From positions 1-19,126 of the forward strand of contig JAQTUY010000017.1 in the NCBI GenBank assembly GCA_028707105.1: a stretch of 19,126 nt of DNA, written 5' to 3'. Source of the stretch: Candidatus Omnitrophota bacterium (lineage in GTDB: Bacteria; Omnitrophota; Koll11; Gygaellales; JAQTUY01). The notes under the pieces are model-generated. The model was not told the origin of the DNA, searched no databases, and saw nothing but the letters and a program-made list of their open reading frames with translations. This document shows positions 7,693-15,977 of the stretch, one piece after another (positions within the stretch are counted from its first letter, which is position 1; each line of letters opens with the position of its first letter). The translations under genes were made by a program, and so were the position numbers.

Positions 7693-8952
7693 ATGCCCAA
7701 ATTCTCGCAGGTCCTCTTTAAGAACAAAAATTTCTTTTTTTTGTGGATAGGCCAGATAATCTCCCAGCTTGGCGACCGCCTGGACCAGATGGCCTTGATC
7801 GCCTTCATTTACGCCCGCTCTCCCGGTTCGGCGTTTGAGATCGCCAAGATGCTCACCTTTACCATTATACCCGTATTCTTGGTCGGGCCTTTGGCCGGCG
7901 TTTATGTGGACAGGTGGGACAGGCGGCGCACGATGTATATCTGCGACCTGTTGAGGGCCCTCCTCGTTTTAACTATCCCTTTATTTCTGTTTTATAGCAA
8001 GCATCTTTATTTCGTTTACGGCGTGATCTTCCTGACTTTTTGCGTAGGAAGATTTTTTGTTCCCGCCAAGCTAGCCATTATCCCGGACCTGGTGAATAAA
8101 GATGAACTTCTTATCGCCAATTCCCTGGTGAACACTACCGGAATGATCGCGGCTATTATGGGTTTTGGGATAGGAGGGGTGCTGATCGAGGTGCTCGGGC
8201 CAAAACGGGGATTCTACCTGGATTCTTTAAGCTTCCTTATATCGGCAGGCCTGATATTCCTGATCGTCACCAGGCATTATAAATCCTCCTTACGCATAAA
8301 AGAGTTCAGTAAAGACATCATCATGGCCATCAGGAAATCGGTGTTTCAGGAGATCAAGGAAGGAGTCATCTATTTTATAAAACAGAAGCAGATCCGTTTT
8401 ACCGCGAGTATACTATTTCTTTTATGGGCGGCGCTGGGAGCGGTTTATGTGGTCATAATCGTCTTTATCCAGAGCACTTTGCATTCAGCCACTAAAGACC
8501 TTGGGCTTTTGATCATGTTCCTGGGGATAGGGTTGTTCTTGGGTTCGCTTTTTTACGGCCGTTTCGGCGAGAAGCTGTCTCATTATAAAGTTATATTTAT
8601 TTCTTTGGTATTTAGCGGGATAATAATCATGCTTTTTGCTATTACTTTAAAGCAATATCCGTATTTTTTGATAGCCGCGGTTTTTTCCTTTATCCTGGGA
8701 GCGGTTGTAGCTCCTATAGTGATAGCTTGTAACACCCTTATTCATCATGTCAGTGATAACAACATGATGGGTAAGGTTTTCAGTTCCCTTGAGATAGTTA
8801 TGCACCTGGGGTTTCTTTTATCTATGTTTGCCAGCAGTATCCTGGCGGAAAAGGTCCCGAAATCGGCCATCCTTATTTTCGTAGGCGCGGTATTTTCCGT
8901 CTTAGGGCTGGTAAATTATTTCCACTCTCCTATCAGCACCCCACGCTCATAG
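7693..8952 (+). CDS. MFS transporter
   Basis: A 419-residue, very hydrophobic protein consistent with about 12 membrane helices. The N-terminus (FKNKNFFFLWIGQIISQLGD) and the DRWDRRR loop between helices 2 and 3 are typical of the MFS_3 / macrolide-efflux-like branch of the major facilitator superfamily. The substrate cannot be told from sequence. No good ribosome binding site precedes the ATG, and the 18-nt gap suggests translation coupled to the PagL-like gene. A role in exporting envelope-active compounds or lipids is possible but is only inference. Confidence 0.82.
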   Translation: MPKFSQVLFKNKNFFFLWIGQIISQLGDRLDQMALIAFIYARSPGSAFEIAKMLTFTIIPVFLVGPLAGVYVDRWDRRRTMYICDLLRALLVLTIPLFLFYSKHLYFVYGVIFLTFCVGRFFVPAKLAIIPDLVNKDELLIANSLVNTTGMIAAIMGFGIGGVLIEVLGPKRGFYLDSLSFLISAGLIFLIVTRHYKSSLRIKEFSKDIIMAIRKSVFQEIKEGVIYFIKQKQIRFTASILFLLWAALGAVYVVIIVFIQSTLHSATKDLGLLIMFLGIGLFLGSLFYGRFGEKLSHYKVIFISLVFSGIIIMLFAITLKQYPYFLIAAVFSFILGAVVAPIVIACNTLIHHVSDNNMMGKVFSSLEIVMHLGFLLSMFASSILAEKVPKSAILIFVGAVFSVLGLVNYFHSPISTPRS

Positions 8953-8955
8953 CAT

Positions 8956-9031
8956 CTAGCCCAAATCGGAATTGGGCTAGTGTCCGCCTTGTGGCGGAGT
9001 ATTACGTTGGTGTCATCCTTGTGGATAAGGA
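8956..9031 (+). promoter_or_regulatory. Cluster of small hairpins in the purN leader
   Basis: Three hairpins lie between the MFS gene and purN. The first is a 9-bp stem (CTAGCCCAA, 8956-8964, with 8972-8980). The second is TCCGCC-TTGT-GGCGGA (8983-8998). The third is a related ATCC-TTGT-GGAT (9015-9026). The last two share loop and flanks, and the stem bases differ in a compensating way. A competing pairing, TCCTT (9016-9020) with AAGGA (9027-9031), would cover part of the purN Shine-Dalgarno. None has a T-run, so these are not clear terminators. Confidence 0.4.
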
Positions 9032-9040
9032 GGTTTAGTA

Positions 9041-9646
9041 ATGAAGAATATCGCTGTATTCGCTTCGGGCCGGGGAACTAATTTTTCCGCTATTGCCAGG
9101 GCGGTTCGCAAGGGGATCATCAATGCAAATTTAGCCTTGCTGGTATGTGATCGGCCCGGGGCTCCTGTTATTGCTAAAGCCAGGAGGGCGCGGGTTAAAG
9201 TAGTTTTGGTCAAGAGAAAAGATTTTTCATCTCCGGCAGAATTTGATTCAGAGCTGATCGGGCACCTGGAGGAGAATAAGATAGACCTGATCGTACTGGC
9301 AGGCTTTATGCTCCTGCTCTCACGGGAATTCGTCGAAAAGTATAAGGGACGTATCATCAATATCCACCCCGCACTCCTGCCTTCATTTAAAGGCGCGCAC
9401 GGGATTAAGGAAGCTTTTGATTACGGCGCGAAATTAAGCGGAGTGACGGTGCATTTTGTGGACGAGAAGATAGACCACGGCCCGATCATCCTGCAGCAAC
9501 AGGTGCGCGTTGAAGAAGGTGATACCCCGGAGTCATTTGAAGCCCGGGTCCATAAGGTAGAACACAAACTGTATCCTCAGGCTATTGGATTATTCCTGGA
9601 AGGTAAGTTGAAGGTCGAAGGCAGGAAGGTCAAGATCACTTTGTAG
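9041..9646 (+). CDS. purN: Phosphoribosylglycinamide formyltransferase (GART)
   Basis: The 201-residue length is normal for PurN. It transfers a formyl group from 10-formyl-tetrahydrofolate to GAR, the third step of purine synthesis, in the cytoplasm. The phosphate-binding GRGTN lies at 10-14. The INIHPALLPSF segment supplies Asn107 and His109, and IDHGP supplies Asp145; these correspond to the Asn-His-Asp catalytic set. An AAGGAGG precedes the ATG at good spacing. The stop codon overlaps the converging lipoprotein gene tail to tail by 11 nt. Another purine gene, purB, lies about 8 kb away on the same strand. Confidence 0.95.
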   Translation: MKNIAVFASGRGTNFSAIARAVRKGIINANLALLVCDRPGAPVIAKARRARVKVVLVKRKDFSSPAEFDSELIGHLEENKIDLIVLAGFMLLLSREFVEKYKGRIINIHPALLPSFKGAHGIKEAFDYGAKLSGVTVHFVDEKIDHGPIILQQQVRVEEGDTPESFEARVHKVEHKLYPQAIGLFLEGKLKVEGRKVKITL

Positions 9647-10532
9647 CTCTCTCCCAGATCGCCCCCGTACTTAAAAAAAGCTTGTTGTTATTTACCAGGT
9701 TATAAAGCTGCGCCCCGTCAAAATCTTTAAGGCCGTATATCTTTATGACCGCGGCCACCACCTTTTCGACTTCCTTATCAATATCGGCGTTTTTCTCTAT
9801 TTCGGGCTTTTGGAATTTGATCCTGATGCGGTATTGGATCTGCTTGGCGACAAATTCCGGAAGGGTGAAGTCGGTATACTTGATATACGAACCTTCGCGG
9901 TCTATTATTAATTCGGGGGGCAGGATCTCGACCTCCTGGATGGCGCGGTGCTGGTATTCTTCCGTAGATATGTAATTGTAAGAGATCTTCTTCAGGTCGA
10001 GATAGTAAGAGGTCTGTTTTATCTCATAGCCTTTGTCTATATCCGTGAGCACAAAGCAGATAAAGTCGGGTTCCCCGGACTTGGCGCGGTCCATGCTGAA
10101 GAGCACGCGCCGGATAACGCTCCAGGCCTGGTTCGTTTTTTCTGAAATGCTTTTAGCCAGGTTGACTTCCTGGATGACCTCGGTTTCCGGGATAGGGTCG
10201 ATCTCATACTGGACTTTCAGCGATCCATCCTCAAAGGCGGAATCGTTGCTTTTTATCTGGTACCTGTCATACGATTTTTCGGGTTTCTCCGAGGGCTGGA
10301 ACATACCTGTGACCGGCATATACACCCAGAGGGTTTTGCCTACCAGTTTAGTAGTCAGATCGATGTTAAATTCTTTCTTGCAGATGTCGCGAATAGCATC
10401 GGGGATATCCTCTTGTGTAAAGGTGGGTTTAGTGGATGAGGAACAGCCCAGGATAAGAGAAAAGATAAGGAGAGTATTAAGAAGAAGGCCGGCTTTTGCC
10501 GAATTCCTTAAATATCGCTTCAATTTCGTCAT
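9636..10532 (-). CDS. Lipoprotein of unknown function
   Basis: The protein is about 298 residues long from the ATG at 10532. A basic N-terminus (MTKLKRYLRN) is followed by a hydrophobic stretch and a lipobox ILGC before SSST, so it should be lipid-anchored. The mature part is mixed alpha/beta with many charged residues, and I do not recognise a family. An upstream in-frame ATG at 10562 would add ten polar residues ahead of the signal peptide, so 10532 is preferred. The start lies inside the end of the ftsH-like gene (56-nt overlap), which implies co-transcription and probably translational coupling. The two proteins may act together at the membrane, but this is inference. Confidence 0.7.
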   Translation of the reverse strand: MTKLKRYLRNSAKAGLLLNTLLIFSLILGCSSSTKPTFTQEDIPDAIRDICKKEFNIDLTTKLVGKTLWVYMPVTGMFQPSEKPEKSYDRYQIKSNDSAFEDGSLKVQYEIDPIPETEVIQEVNLAKSISEKTNQAWSVIRRVLFSMDRAKSGEPDFICFVLTDIDKGYEIKQTSYYLDLKKISYNYISTEEYQHRAIQEVEILPPELIIDREGSYIKYTDFTLPEFVAKQIQYRIRIKFQKPEIEKNADIDKEVEKVVAAVIKIYGLKDFDGAQLYNLVNNNKLFLSTGAIWERATK

Positions 10533-12153
10533 AATTGAGTTCTTGTTTGGCAACGAGTTCATTGGCTAGGCGGTCAAGCAGGGCTTGTTCTTTTTTGAGC
10601 AGGTCCGAGGCTTCTTTAAGGCACGACTGCATTATATCCTGCACGTCATTATCCAGGCGGGTCTTCATCTCTTCCGATATCAAGGGGTTGCCGCCGATCA
10701 GTTTATAAAAATCCAGGGCGTGAAAATCGCCGATGATGCCGGATCTGCCCATTCCCATGCGCCAGACCATATTATGAGCCGTAAATAAGGCATTGGCGAA
10801 ATCCCCGCCGACCCCTGCGGTAGTATAGCCGAATTTAATCTTTTCCGCCGCGTAAGAGCCCAGGGAGATCTTAATCTCGTTCAATAGCTGTCTCTGGTCT
10901 TCGACTAATATCTCTTCGCGTTCCGGAACCCAGGTCGCTCCGCCGGTATGCCCCCGGGGCGTAATTGTGATCTTAAAGACGTCTTTGGTGGGCGCCATAA
11001 GATAGGTAACGATAGCGTGGCCCGCTTCGTGATAGGCGGTGAGAAGCTTTTCTTTTTCGCTCATTTTGATCCTGCGCTTGATGCCCAGGGCTATCCTTTC
11101 CCGGGCGTCGTCAACATCCTTCATCGTGATAAGCTGCCTTTTATTGCGCACCGCGATAAGGGCGGCTTCGCGGATGATATTAGCGATATCGGCGGGACTA
11201 TTCCCTACGGTGATGCGCGCCAGGCGTTCGATCTTGACGTCTTTCTCGTCATATTTGACATTATTAAGGTAATAAGCGAAAAGTTTTTCCCGGTCTTCAA
11301 GGTTTGGTTTATCCACGTATATCTTGCGGTCAAACCTCCCCGGGCGAAGCAGGGCTTTGTCCAGGAAGTATTCCGGCATATTGGTTGCGCCGATAATGAC
11401 CACATTGGAAGCTTTTTCCTTAAGCCCGTCCATTTCGACAAGCAGCTGGTTTAAAGTCATATTGGCTTCATTTTGCCCGCTTCCTCCGGATCCGTAAGTC
11501 CTTGTTGAGCCGATAGCGTCTATTTCATCTATGAAGATGATACAGCCGCCTTCCAGCTCGGCCAGCTGTTGGGCATTCTTAAAAAGGCTGCGTATCCGTC
11601 CGGCGCCCACGCCGACGAACATCTCTTCAAATTCGGAGCCGGACATGGAAATGAACGGTAATGTCGCCTCGGTGGCAATGGCTTTGGCCAGGTAGGTCTT
11701 CCCGCATCCCGGCGGCCCCAGCATGAGGATGCCTTTTAGTATTTTTCCGCCGATACGCTGGACCTCCTGGTGGTCTTTGATAAGTTTGACGACCTCCAGG
11801 GCTTCCTGTTTAGCCTCATCCATTCCGATGACGTCTTTCCAAGTGATACCCAGCGCTTTTCCTTCTATTGATTTCTTGGCGGCCTGAGTGAACGATTGGG
11901 CCCCTCTTTTAAACATTAACCAGTACCATAAATAGGTATATACGATGCCGAAGACAATAGCCATGACCAATTGCATGTATAACTGCAGGGGGAGCATGGC
12001 GAGCTGCGACTGCCTAAGGAAGGATTCTGCTTCATTCCAGGCGCGGATGCCCTTGACTATAAAAAGGATCAGCGAAATAGCCAGCGCCACTATTCCGGTT
12101 AATACTACGGCCCTGATCCAGTATAATTTTAAATAAAACACAAATTTTTTCAT
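10477..12153 (-). CDS. Short FtsH-like membrane AAA+ zinc metalloprotease
   Basis: The protein has 558 residues. Two membrane helices (about 12-34 and 57-80) are separated by only a short loop, so the periplasmic FtsH_ext domain is absent. The AAA module has Walker A GPPGCGKT (146-153), the pore motif FVG, Walker B IIFIDE (205-210) and the second region of homology ending LRPGRFDR. The peptidase domain has HEAGH at 375-379 and a candidate third zinc ligand, Asp451, in TTAGVGGDFANA. It should degrade membrane or misfolded proteins in an ATP-dependent way. It is shorter than the housekeeping FtsH (about 600-650 residues, family knowledge), so a second housekeeping copy may exist elsewhere. AGAGGA lies upstream of the ATG. 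Confidence 0.88.
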   Translation of the reverse strand: MKKFVFYLKLYWIRAVVLTGIVALAISLILFIVKGIRAWNEAESFLRQSQLAMLPLQLYMQLVMAIVFGIVYTYLWYWLMFKRGAQSFTQAAKKSIEGKALGITWKDVIGMDEAKQEALEVVKLIKDHQEVQRIGGKILKGILMLGPPGCGKTYLAKAIATEATLPFISMSGSEFEEMFVGVGAGRIRSLFKNAQQLAELEGGCIIFIDEIDAIGSTRTYGSGGSGQNEANMTLNQLLVEMDGLKEKASNVVIIGATNMPEYFLDKALLRPGRFDRKIYVDKPNLEDREKLFAYYLNNVKYDEKDVKIERLARITVGNSPADIANIIREAALIAVRNKRQLITMKDVDDARERIALGIKRRIKMSEKEKLLTAYHEAGHAIVTYLMAPTKDVFKITITPRGHTGGATWVPEREEILVEDQRQLLNEIKISLGSYAAEKIKFGYTTAGVGGDFANALFTAHNMVWRMGMGRSGIIGDFHALDFYKLIGGNPLISEEMKTRLDNDVQDIMQSCLKEASDLLKKEQALLDRLANELVAKQELNYDEIEAIFKEFGKSRPSS

Positions 12154-12172
12154 TTTTTTTCCTCTGGAAGGT

Positions 12173-12201
12173 AAAATAGCATATTAAACAGGCCAAGTCA
12201 A
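12173..12201 (-). promoter_or_regulatory. Predicted promoter of the ftsH-like gene
   Basis: On the minus strand, TTGACT (12201-12196), a 17-bp spacer and TATTTT (12178-12173). The -10 is preceded by TGC, making it extended. It lies about 20 nt upstream of the start codon and is divergent from the eno promoter. Confidence 0.65.
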
Positions 12202-12214
12202 ACCCTTTTTGCCC

Positions 12215-13548
<1,334 letters not shown>

Positions 13549-13559
13549 GAGTTTTTAGG

Positions 13560-13859
13560 ATGGTATCGATTTTGAGCAAGATAATCAAGAACGCCTTAGG
13601 CTTGTTCATCGCCGCAGTCATACTGGCGTTTTTGTTCCTGCCCGGCTATACTAAGATGCAGGACTTAAAAGAGAAGAATAAGACGCTCGATGCCAATATC
13701 CATAAGTTAAAGGTCGAGAACACCCTCTTGAAGAACGAGATCGCCCGTATCCAGAGCGATCCTCTGTCGCAGGAAAAGATCGTGCGCGATAAGATGGGCG
13801 TGGTGCGCAAGGGCGAGGTGATGTATAAGATAGAGCAGCCGCCTGAGCAAGCGCAGTAG
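13560..13859 (+). CDS. Septum formation initiator, DivIC/FtsB family
   Basis: A 99-residue bitopic protein. It has a short cytoplasmic N-terminus, one membrane helix (about 10-30, NALGLFIAAVILAFLFL), a leucine/asparagine-rich coiled coil (about 35-65) and a C-terminal segment with DPLSQEKIVRDKMGVVRKGEV. This matches the DivIC/FtsB layout and conserved tail. By family it links FtsL and FtsQ in the divisome. The ATG at 13560 has AGGAG at 13547-13551. An in-frame TTG at 13530 inside eno was rejected. The eno-ftsB pairing is a known arrangement in many bacteria. Confidence 0.85.
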   Translation: MVSILSKIIKNALGLFIAAVILAFLFLPGYTKMQDLKEKNKTLDANIHKLKVENTLLKNEIARIQSDPLSQEKIVRDKMGVVRKGEVMYKIEQPPEQAQ

Positions 13860-13891
13860 GATACCGGCAGGTGATTGTCTTGCGAATTGTC

Positions 13892-13919
13892 TTGTTATAG
13901 CGCAATATTGTGTTATAAT
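13892..13919 (+). promoter_or_regulatory. Predicted promoter of the split tRNA-fMet
   Basis: TTGTTA (13892-13897), a 16-bp spacer and a perfect TATAAT (13914-13919). The mature tRNA 5' end is about 64 nt downstream of the -10. Confidence 0.6.
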
Positions 13920-14017
13920 AAAACCTCAATAAGAAATATTGTTCTTTGTGCACGGATAGTTTAAATTGATAATAGTAAGCTATCGCGGGGTGGAGCAGTC
14001 TGGTAGCTCGTCAGGCT

Positions 14018-14651
14018 CAATGGACACAAAACTCAAAGCAGATATCGCGGAATCAGCCGTTATAACGGAATTGCTTAAAAAGGGTTTTAAAGTGCTAAAA
14101 CCCGTAGGGGATCGTCTCCCTTATGATTTAGCGCTTGACCTTGACGGCAAACTTCTGCGTATACAGGTGAAGAGCGCTTGGTTTGATCATAAGAAAAACT
14201 CTTATGGCGCTGATGTCAGAAGAACCAAGACTAATCGCCGGCGTATGCGTAGAGATCGTTATACCGAGGACGATTTTGATTTTGCGATGCTGTATATCGA
14301 GTCCCTGGATGTGTTTTACATTATGCCTTTTTCTGTATTTAAAACTTATGGAAGCACAATAAGTTTAGTGGAATCAGATAAAAGGCAACGTAAGCCACAG
14401 TCAGCACAATACAGGGAACGATGGGATTTGTTGTCGTGTGGGCTCCTCGGCCGGAAACGGCTGAAGGATAGCCTGTCAAATTCGGTGAAGCTCTCGAGGT
14501 AACTCAGGGTAATACCGAGCCAAGTCCTAATGAATATATTAGGAAAGGTGTAGAGACTATACGGCAGGGACCGATGATGTATCGGCCAAGATATAGTCCA
14601 GACTACAAATTTCGATTAATAATCGGAAGCAGTGAAAACTGTAGTAGTATG
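14018..14651 (+). ncRNA. Self-splicing group I intron (634 nt) in tRNA-fMet
   Basis: The 5' exon ends in U and the intron ends in G, as group I introns require. The internal guide at 14437-14444 is TGTGGGCT: GGCT pairs with exon GGCU (14014-14017, splice-site U.G) as P1, and TGTG pairs with the 3' exon CAUA (14652-14655) as P10. Other helices: P2 14448-14463 with a GAAA loop; P3 14472-14477 with 14563-14568; P4 14482-14486 with 14514-14518; a hairpin of the P6 region at 14525-14544; P7 14555-14561 with 14592-14598; P8 14571-14585; and P9-region hairpins at 14610-14628 and 14630-14641 (GAAA loop). The Q, R and S core segments (ACCGAGCCAAG, GGTGTAGAGACTATACGG, TATAGTCCA) resemble those of bacterial tRNA introns such as the cyanobacterial tRNA-Leu intron. 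The endonuclease gene fills the P1 loop. Confidence 0.95.
14020..14502 (+). CDS. Intron-encoded PD-(D/E)XK homing endonuclease, I-Ssp6803I type
   Basis: A 160-residue basic protein. It begins MDTKLKADIAESAVI and carries GDRLPYDLALD, RIQVKSAW, TNRRRMRR, DDFDFA and VESDKRQRKP. The pattern Glu11, Asp36, Gln49, Lys51 matches, as I recall it, the active site of I-Ssp6803I, the endonuclease of the Synechocystis tRNA-fMet intron. Such enzymes cut intron-less tRNA-fMet genes at the anticodon region so that the intron is copied in. The ATG is the third base of the intron. The open frame continues upstream through the tRNA, but that is not a real start. No Shine-Dalgarno is visible. The last ~20 residues, encoded across P1 to P5 of the ribozyme, look unlike the conserved part and are probably a read-through tail. 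Confidence 0.92.
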   Translation: MDTKLKADIAESAVITELLKKGFKVLKPVGDRLPYDLALDLDGKLLRIQVKSAWFDHKKNSYGADVRRTKTNRRRMRRDRYTEDDFDFAMLYIESLDVFYIMPFSVFKTYGSTISLVESDKRQRKPQSAQYRERWDLLSCGLLGRKRLKDSLSNSVKLSR

Positions 14652-14706
14652 CATAACCTGAAGGTCGTCCGTTCAAATCGGGCCCCCGCAACCAGTTTCA
14701 CGAGAA

Positions 14707-14739
14707 CCCGCCGTGGAGAAATCCGCGGCGGGTTTTTTT
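14707..14739 (+). terminator. Intrinsic terminator after tRNA-fMet
   Basis: An 11-bp GC-rich stem (arms 14707-14717 and 14722-14732, with one T.G wobble) capped by GAAA and followed by seven T residues. It lies 12 nt after the CCA end of the tRNA, so the split tRNA is its own transcription unit. Confidence 0.93.
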
Positions 14740-14740
14740 A

Positions 14741-14769
14741 TTGACAAATATATATAACAACTTTATGAT
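14741..14769 (+). promoter_or_regulatory. Strong predicted promoter of the EFR1-type operon
   Basis: Consensus TTGACA (14741-14746), a 17-bp spacer and TATGAT (14764-14769), starting two bases after the terminator T-run. The expected leader of about 60 nt contains the inverted repeat CTAATGC (14773-14779) / GCATTAG (14813-14819), which could form a leader hairpin. Confidence 0.75.
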
Positions 14770-14835
14770 ACTCTAATGCGCATGTCAGGATCGCGGATAT
14801 CACGTTAATGTAGCATTAGTCGTCATGGAGGCGGA

Positions 14836-15702
14836 ATGATGAAAGCGCTTATAGTATATTTTTCGCAGGGAGGCAGCACGGCTAAGGTAGCGGAAAGTAT
14901 CGCCAGCGGGCTGCGCGGCAGCGGTTATCAAGTCGACCTGTTTAATTTGAAAGACGGCAAGCCTCCGGCGGCCAAAGGTTATGACTTGTTCGGGGTGGGT
15001 TCTCCTACTTATATCTACCGTCCGTCATTCAATATATTGGATTACTTGCAAAGTTTGCCTGAGCTTACCGGGGTGCCGGCTTTCGCCTTCGCTACAAGCG
15101 CGGGAATAGTCGGGCATACGGGAAATAATATCAGGGACGCGTTAGCCAAGAAAGGGGCCAAGGACGCCGGGTATTTTAAGGCTCATGGGGCTTGTTGGTT
15201 TATCGGTTTTTTGAGAGAAGGTTATTTATTGAAGCCGGGCGCTCCGACTAAGGAAACGTTAGACCAGGCTGAGTCTTTCGGGCGTGCTGTAGTCGATAAT
15301 ATCGCAAAGAGTAACTATGGGAAAACTCCGCGCGATCCTCAAATAAAATTCCTTTTTCGCCTACAGCGTTTGCTGCTTTGCCGGCTCTTTGTGCAAGTAA
15401 TGCATAGCTGGTTATTTTTCTCGAAAAAAAGCTGCGATTCCTGCGGCGTATGCGTTAAGACCTGCCCCGTCGGTAATATTAAAGCGGGCAAAAATGGCCG
15501 GCCTGTCTGGGGGCATAAGGATTGCCTGCTGTGTTTTTATTGCGAGCTTAAATGCCCGAAGGACGCGATACTGTCGTCTCCGCACTTTATACCGGGCTTT
15601 CGTTTATTCGTGAAATACGATATGTGCCTTAACGCATCCGATAATTATTATGACAAGGTGATTTTTAAACCGGGCGGCAGAGTAGAATCCGCGTCCGGAT
15701 AA
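14836..15702 (+). CDS. EFR1-type flavodoxin - 2x[4Fe-4S] ferredoxin fusion
   Basis: A 288-residue cytoplasmic redox protein. The N-terminal half is flavodoxin-like, with the FMN phosphate loop FSQGGSTAKVA at 9-19 and GVGSPTY near 53. The C-terminal half has two CxxCxxCxxxCP clusters, C200-C210 and C230-C240, each binding a 4Fe-4S cluster. This is the EFR1 arrangement. By family it moves electrons between a flavin and iron-sulphur centres, but the partner is unknown. Two adjacent ATGs occur; GGAGG at 14827-14831 favours the second (14839). It heads a likely operon with the small membrane protein and the GH5 gene. Confidence 0.85.
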   Translation: MMKALIVYFSQGGSTAKVAESIASGLRGSGYQVDLFNLKDGKPPAAKGYDLFGVGSPTYIYRPSFNILDYLQSLPELTGVPAFAFATSAGIVGHTGNNIRDALAKKGAKDAGYFKAHGACWFIGFLREGYLLKPGAPTKETLDQAESFGRAVVDNIAKSNYGKTPRDPQIKFLFRLQRLLLCRLFVQVMHSWLFFSKKSCDSCGVCVKTCPVGNIKAGKNGRPVWGHKDCLLCFYCELKCPKDAILSSPHFIPGFRLFVKYDMCLNASDNYYDKVIFKPGGRVESASG

Positions 15703-15739
15703 AGCGCCGGCCTAAGATCAATTCATCCGGGAGGGGGAA

Positions 15740-15961
15740 ATGGAGAGGTTTCTTGAATATTGGCAGAAGGGATGGAAGGTTATACTGATGATAATCTGCG
15801 TTAACCTTTCCTATCTATTATTATTTATTCCGGTCGCGTTAGCGGTTGTCTTGACCGGCGGCAGTAAAGTGACGTATTATTTCTGGGCTGTTATCGTCGG
15901 GATCATCTTCGCGCCCGGGCTTACTTATTTCGTCTTTAAGTCCTTTTACGGCGAACAATAG
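15740..15961 (+). CDS. Small two-helix membrane protein, unknown function
   Basis: A 73-residue protein with two hydrophobic helices (about 14-37 and 47-68) joined by a short GGSKVTYY loop and an aromatic, positively charged N-terminus. A strong GGGAGGGGG lies just before the ATG. It sits between the EFR1-type gene and the GH5 gene at short spacing, so they are probably co-transcribed. I do not recognise a family. Confidence 0.65.
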   Translation: MERFLEYWQKGWKVILMIICVNLSYLLLFIPVALAVVLTGGSKVTYYFWAVIVGIIFAPGLTYFVFKSFYGEQ

Positions 15962-15977
15962 GGCATCGGGATAAACT

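Larger units (their letters stand above)
13984..14694 (+). tRNA. Initiator tRNA-fMet (CAU), interrupted by a group I intron
   Basis: The 5' exon is 13984-14017 and the 3' exon 14652-14694. Joined, they give a 77-nt cloverleaf including an encoded CCA: acceptor CGCGGGG/CCCCGCA, D stem GAGC/GCTC, anticodon stem TCAGG/CCTGA, loop CTCATAA, T arm GTCCG/CGGGC. The first acceptor pair is C1 with A72, the mismatch that marks bacterial initiator tRNAs. The anticodon is CAU. The intron separates U33 from C34, directly 5' of the anticodon. Splicing is required to make a functional initiator tRNA from this gene. No other tRNA-fMet is in the window. Confidence 0.95.

Noticed and set aside
8956..8980. Intrinsic terminator after the MFS gene
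   Set aside because: The 9-bp stem is real but no T-run follows it on either strand.
10948..11454. 168-codon open frame on the plus strand
   Set aside because: It is the antisense shadow of the strongly supported ftsH-like gene; the translation has no recognisable motifs.
13966..14019. Endonuclease reading frame starting upstream of the tRNA
   Set aside because: These codons are the tRNA leader and 5' exon. The conserved protein begins at the ATG at 14020, in the intron.
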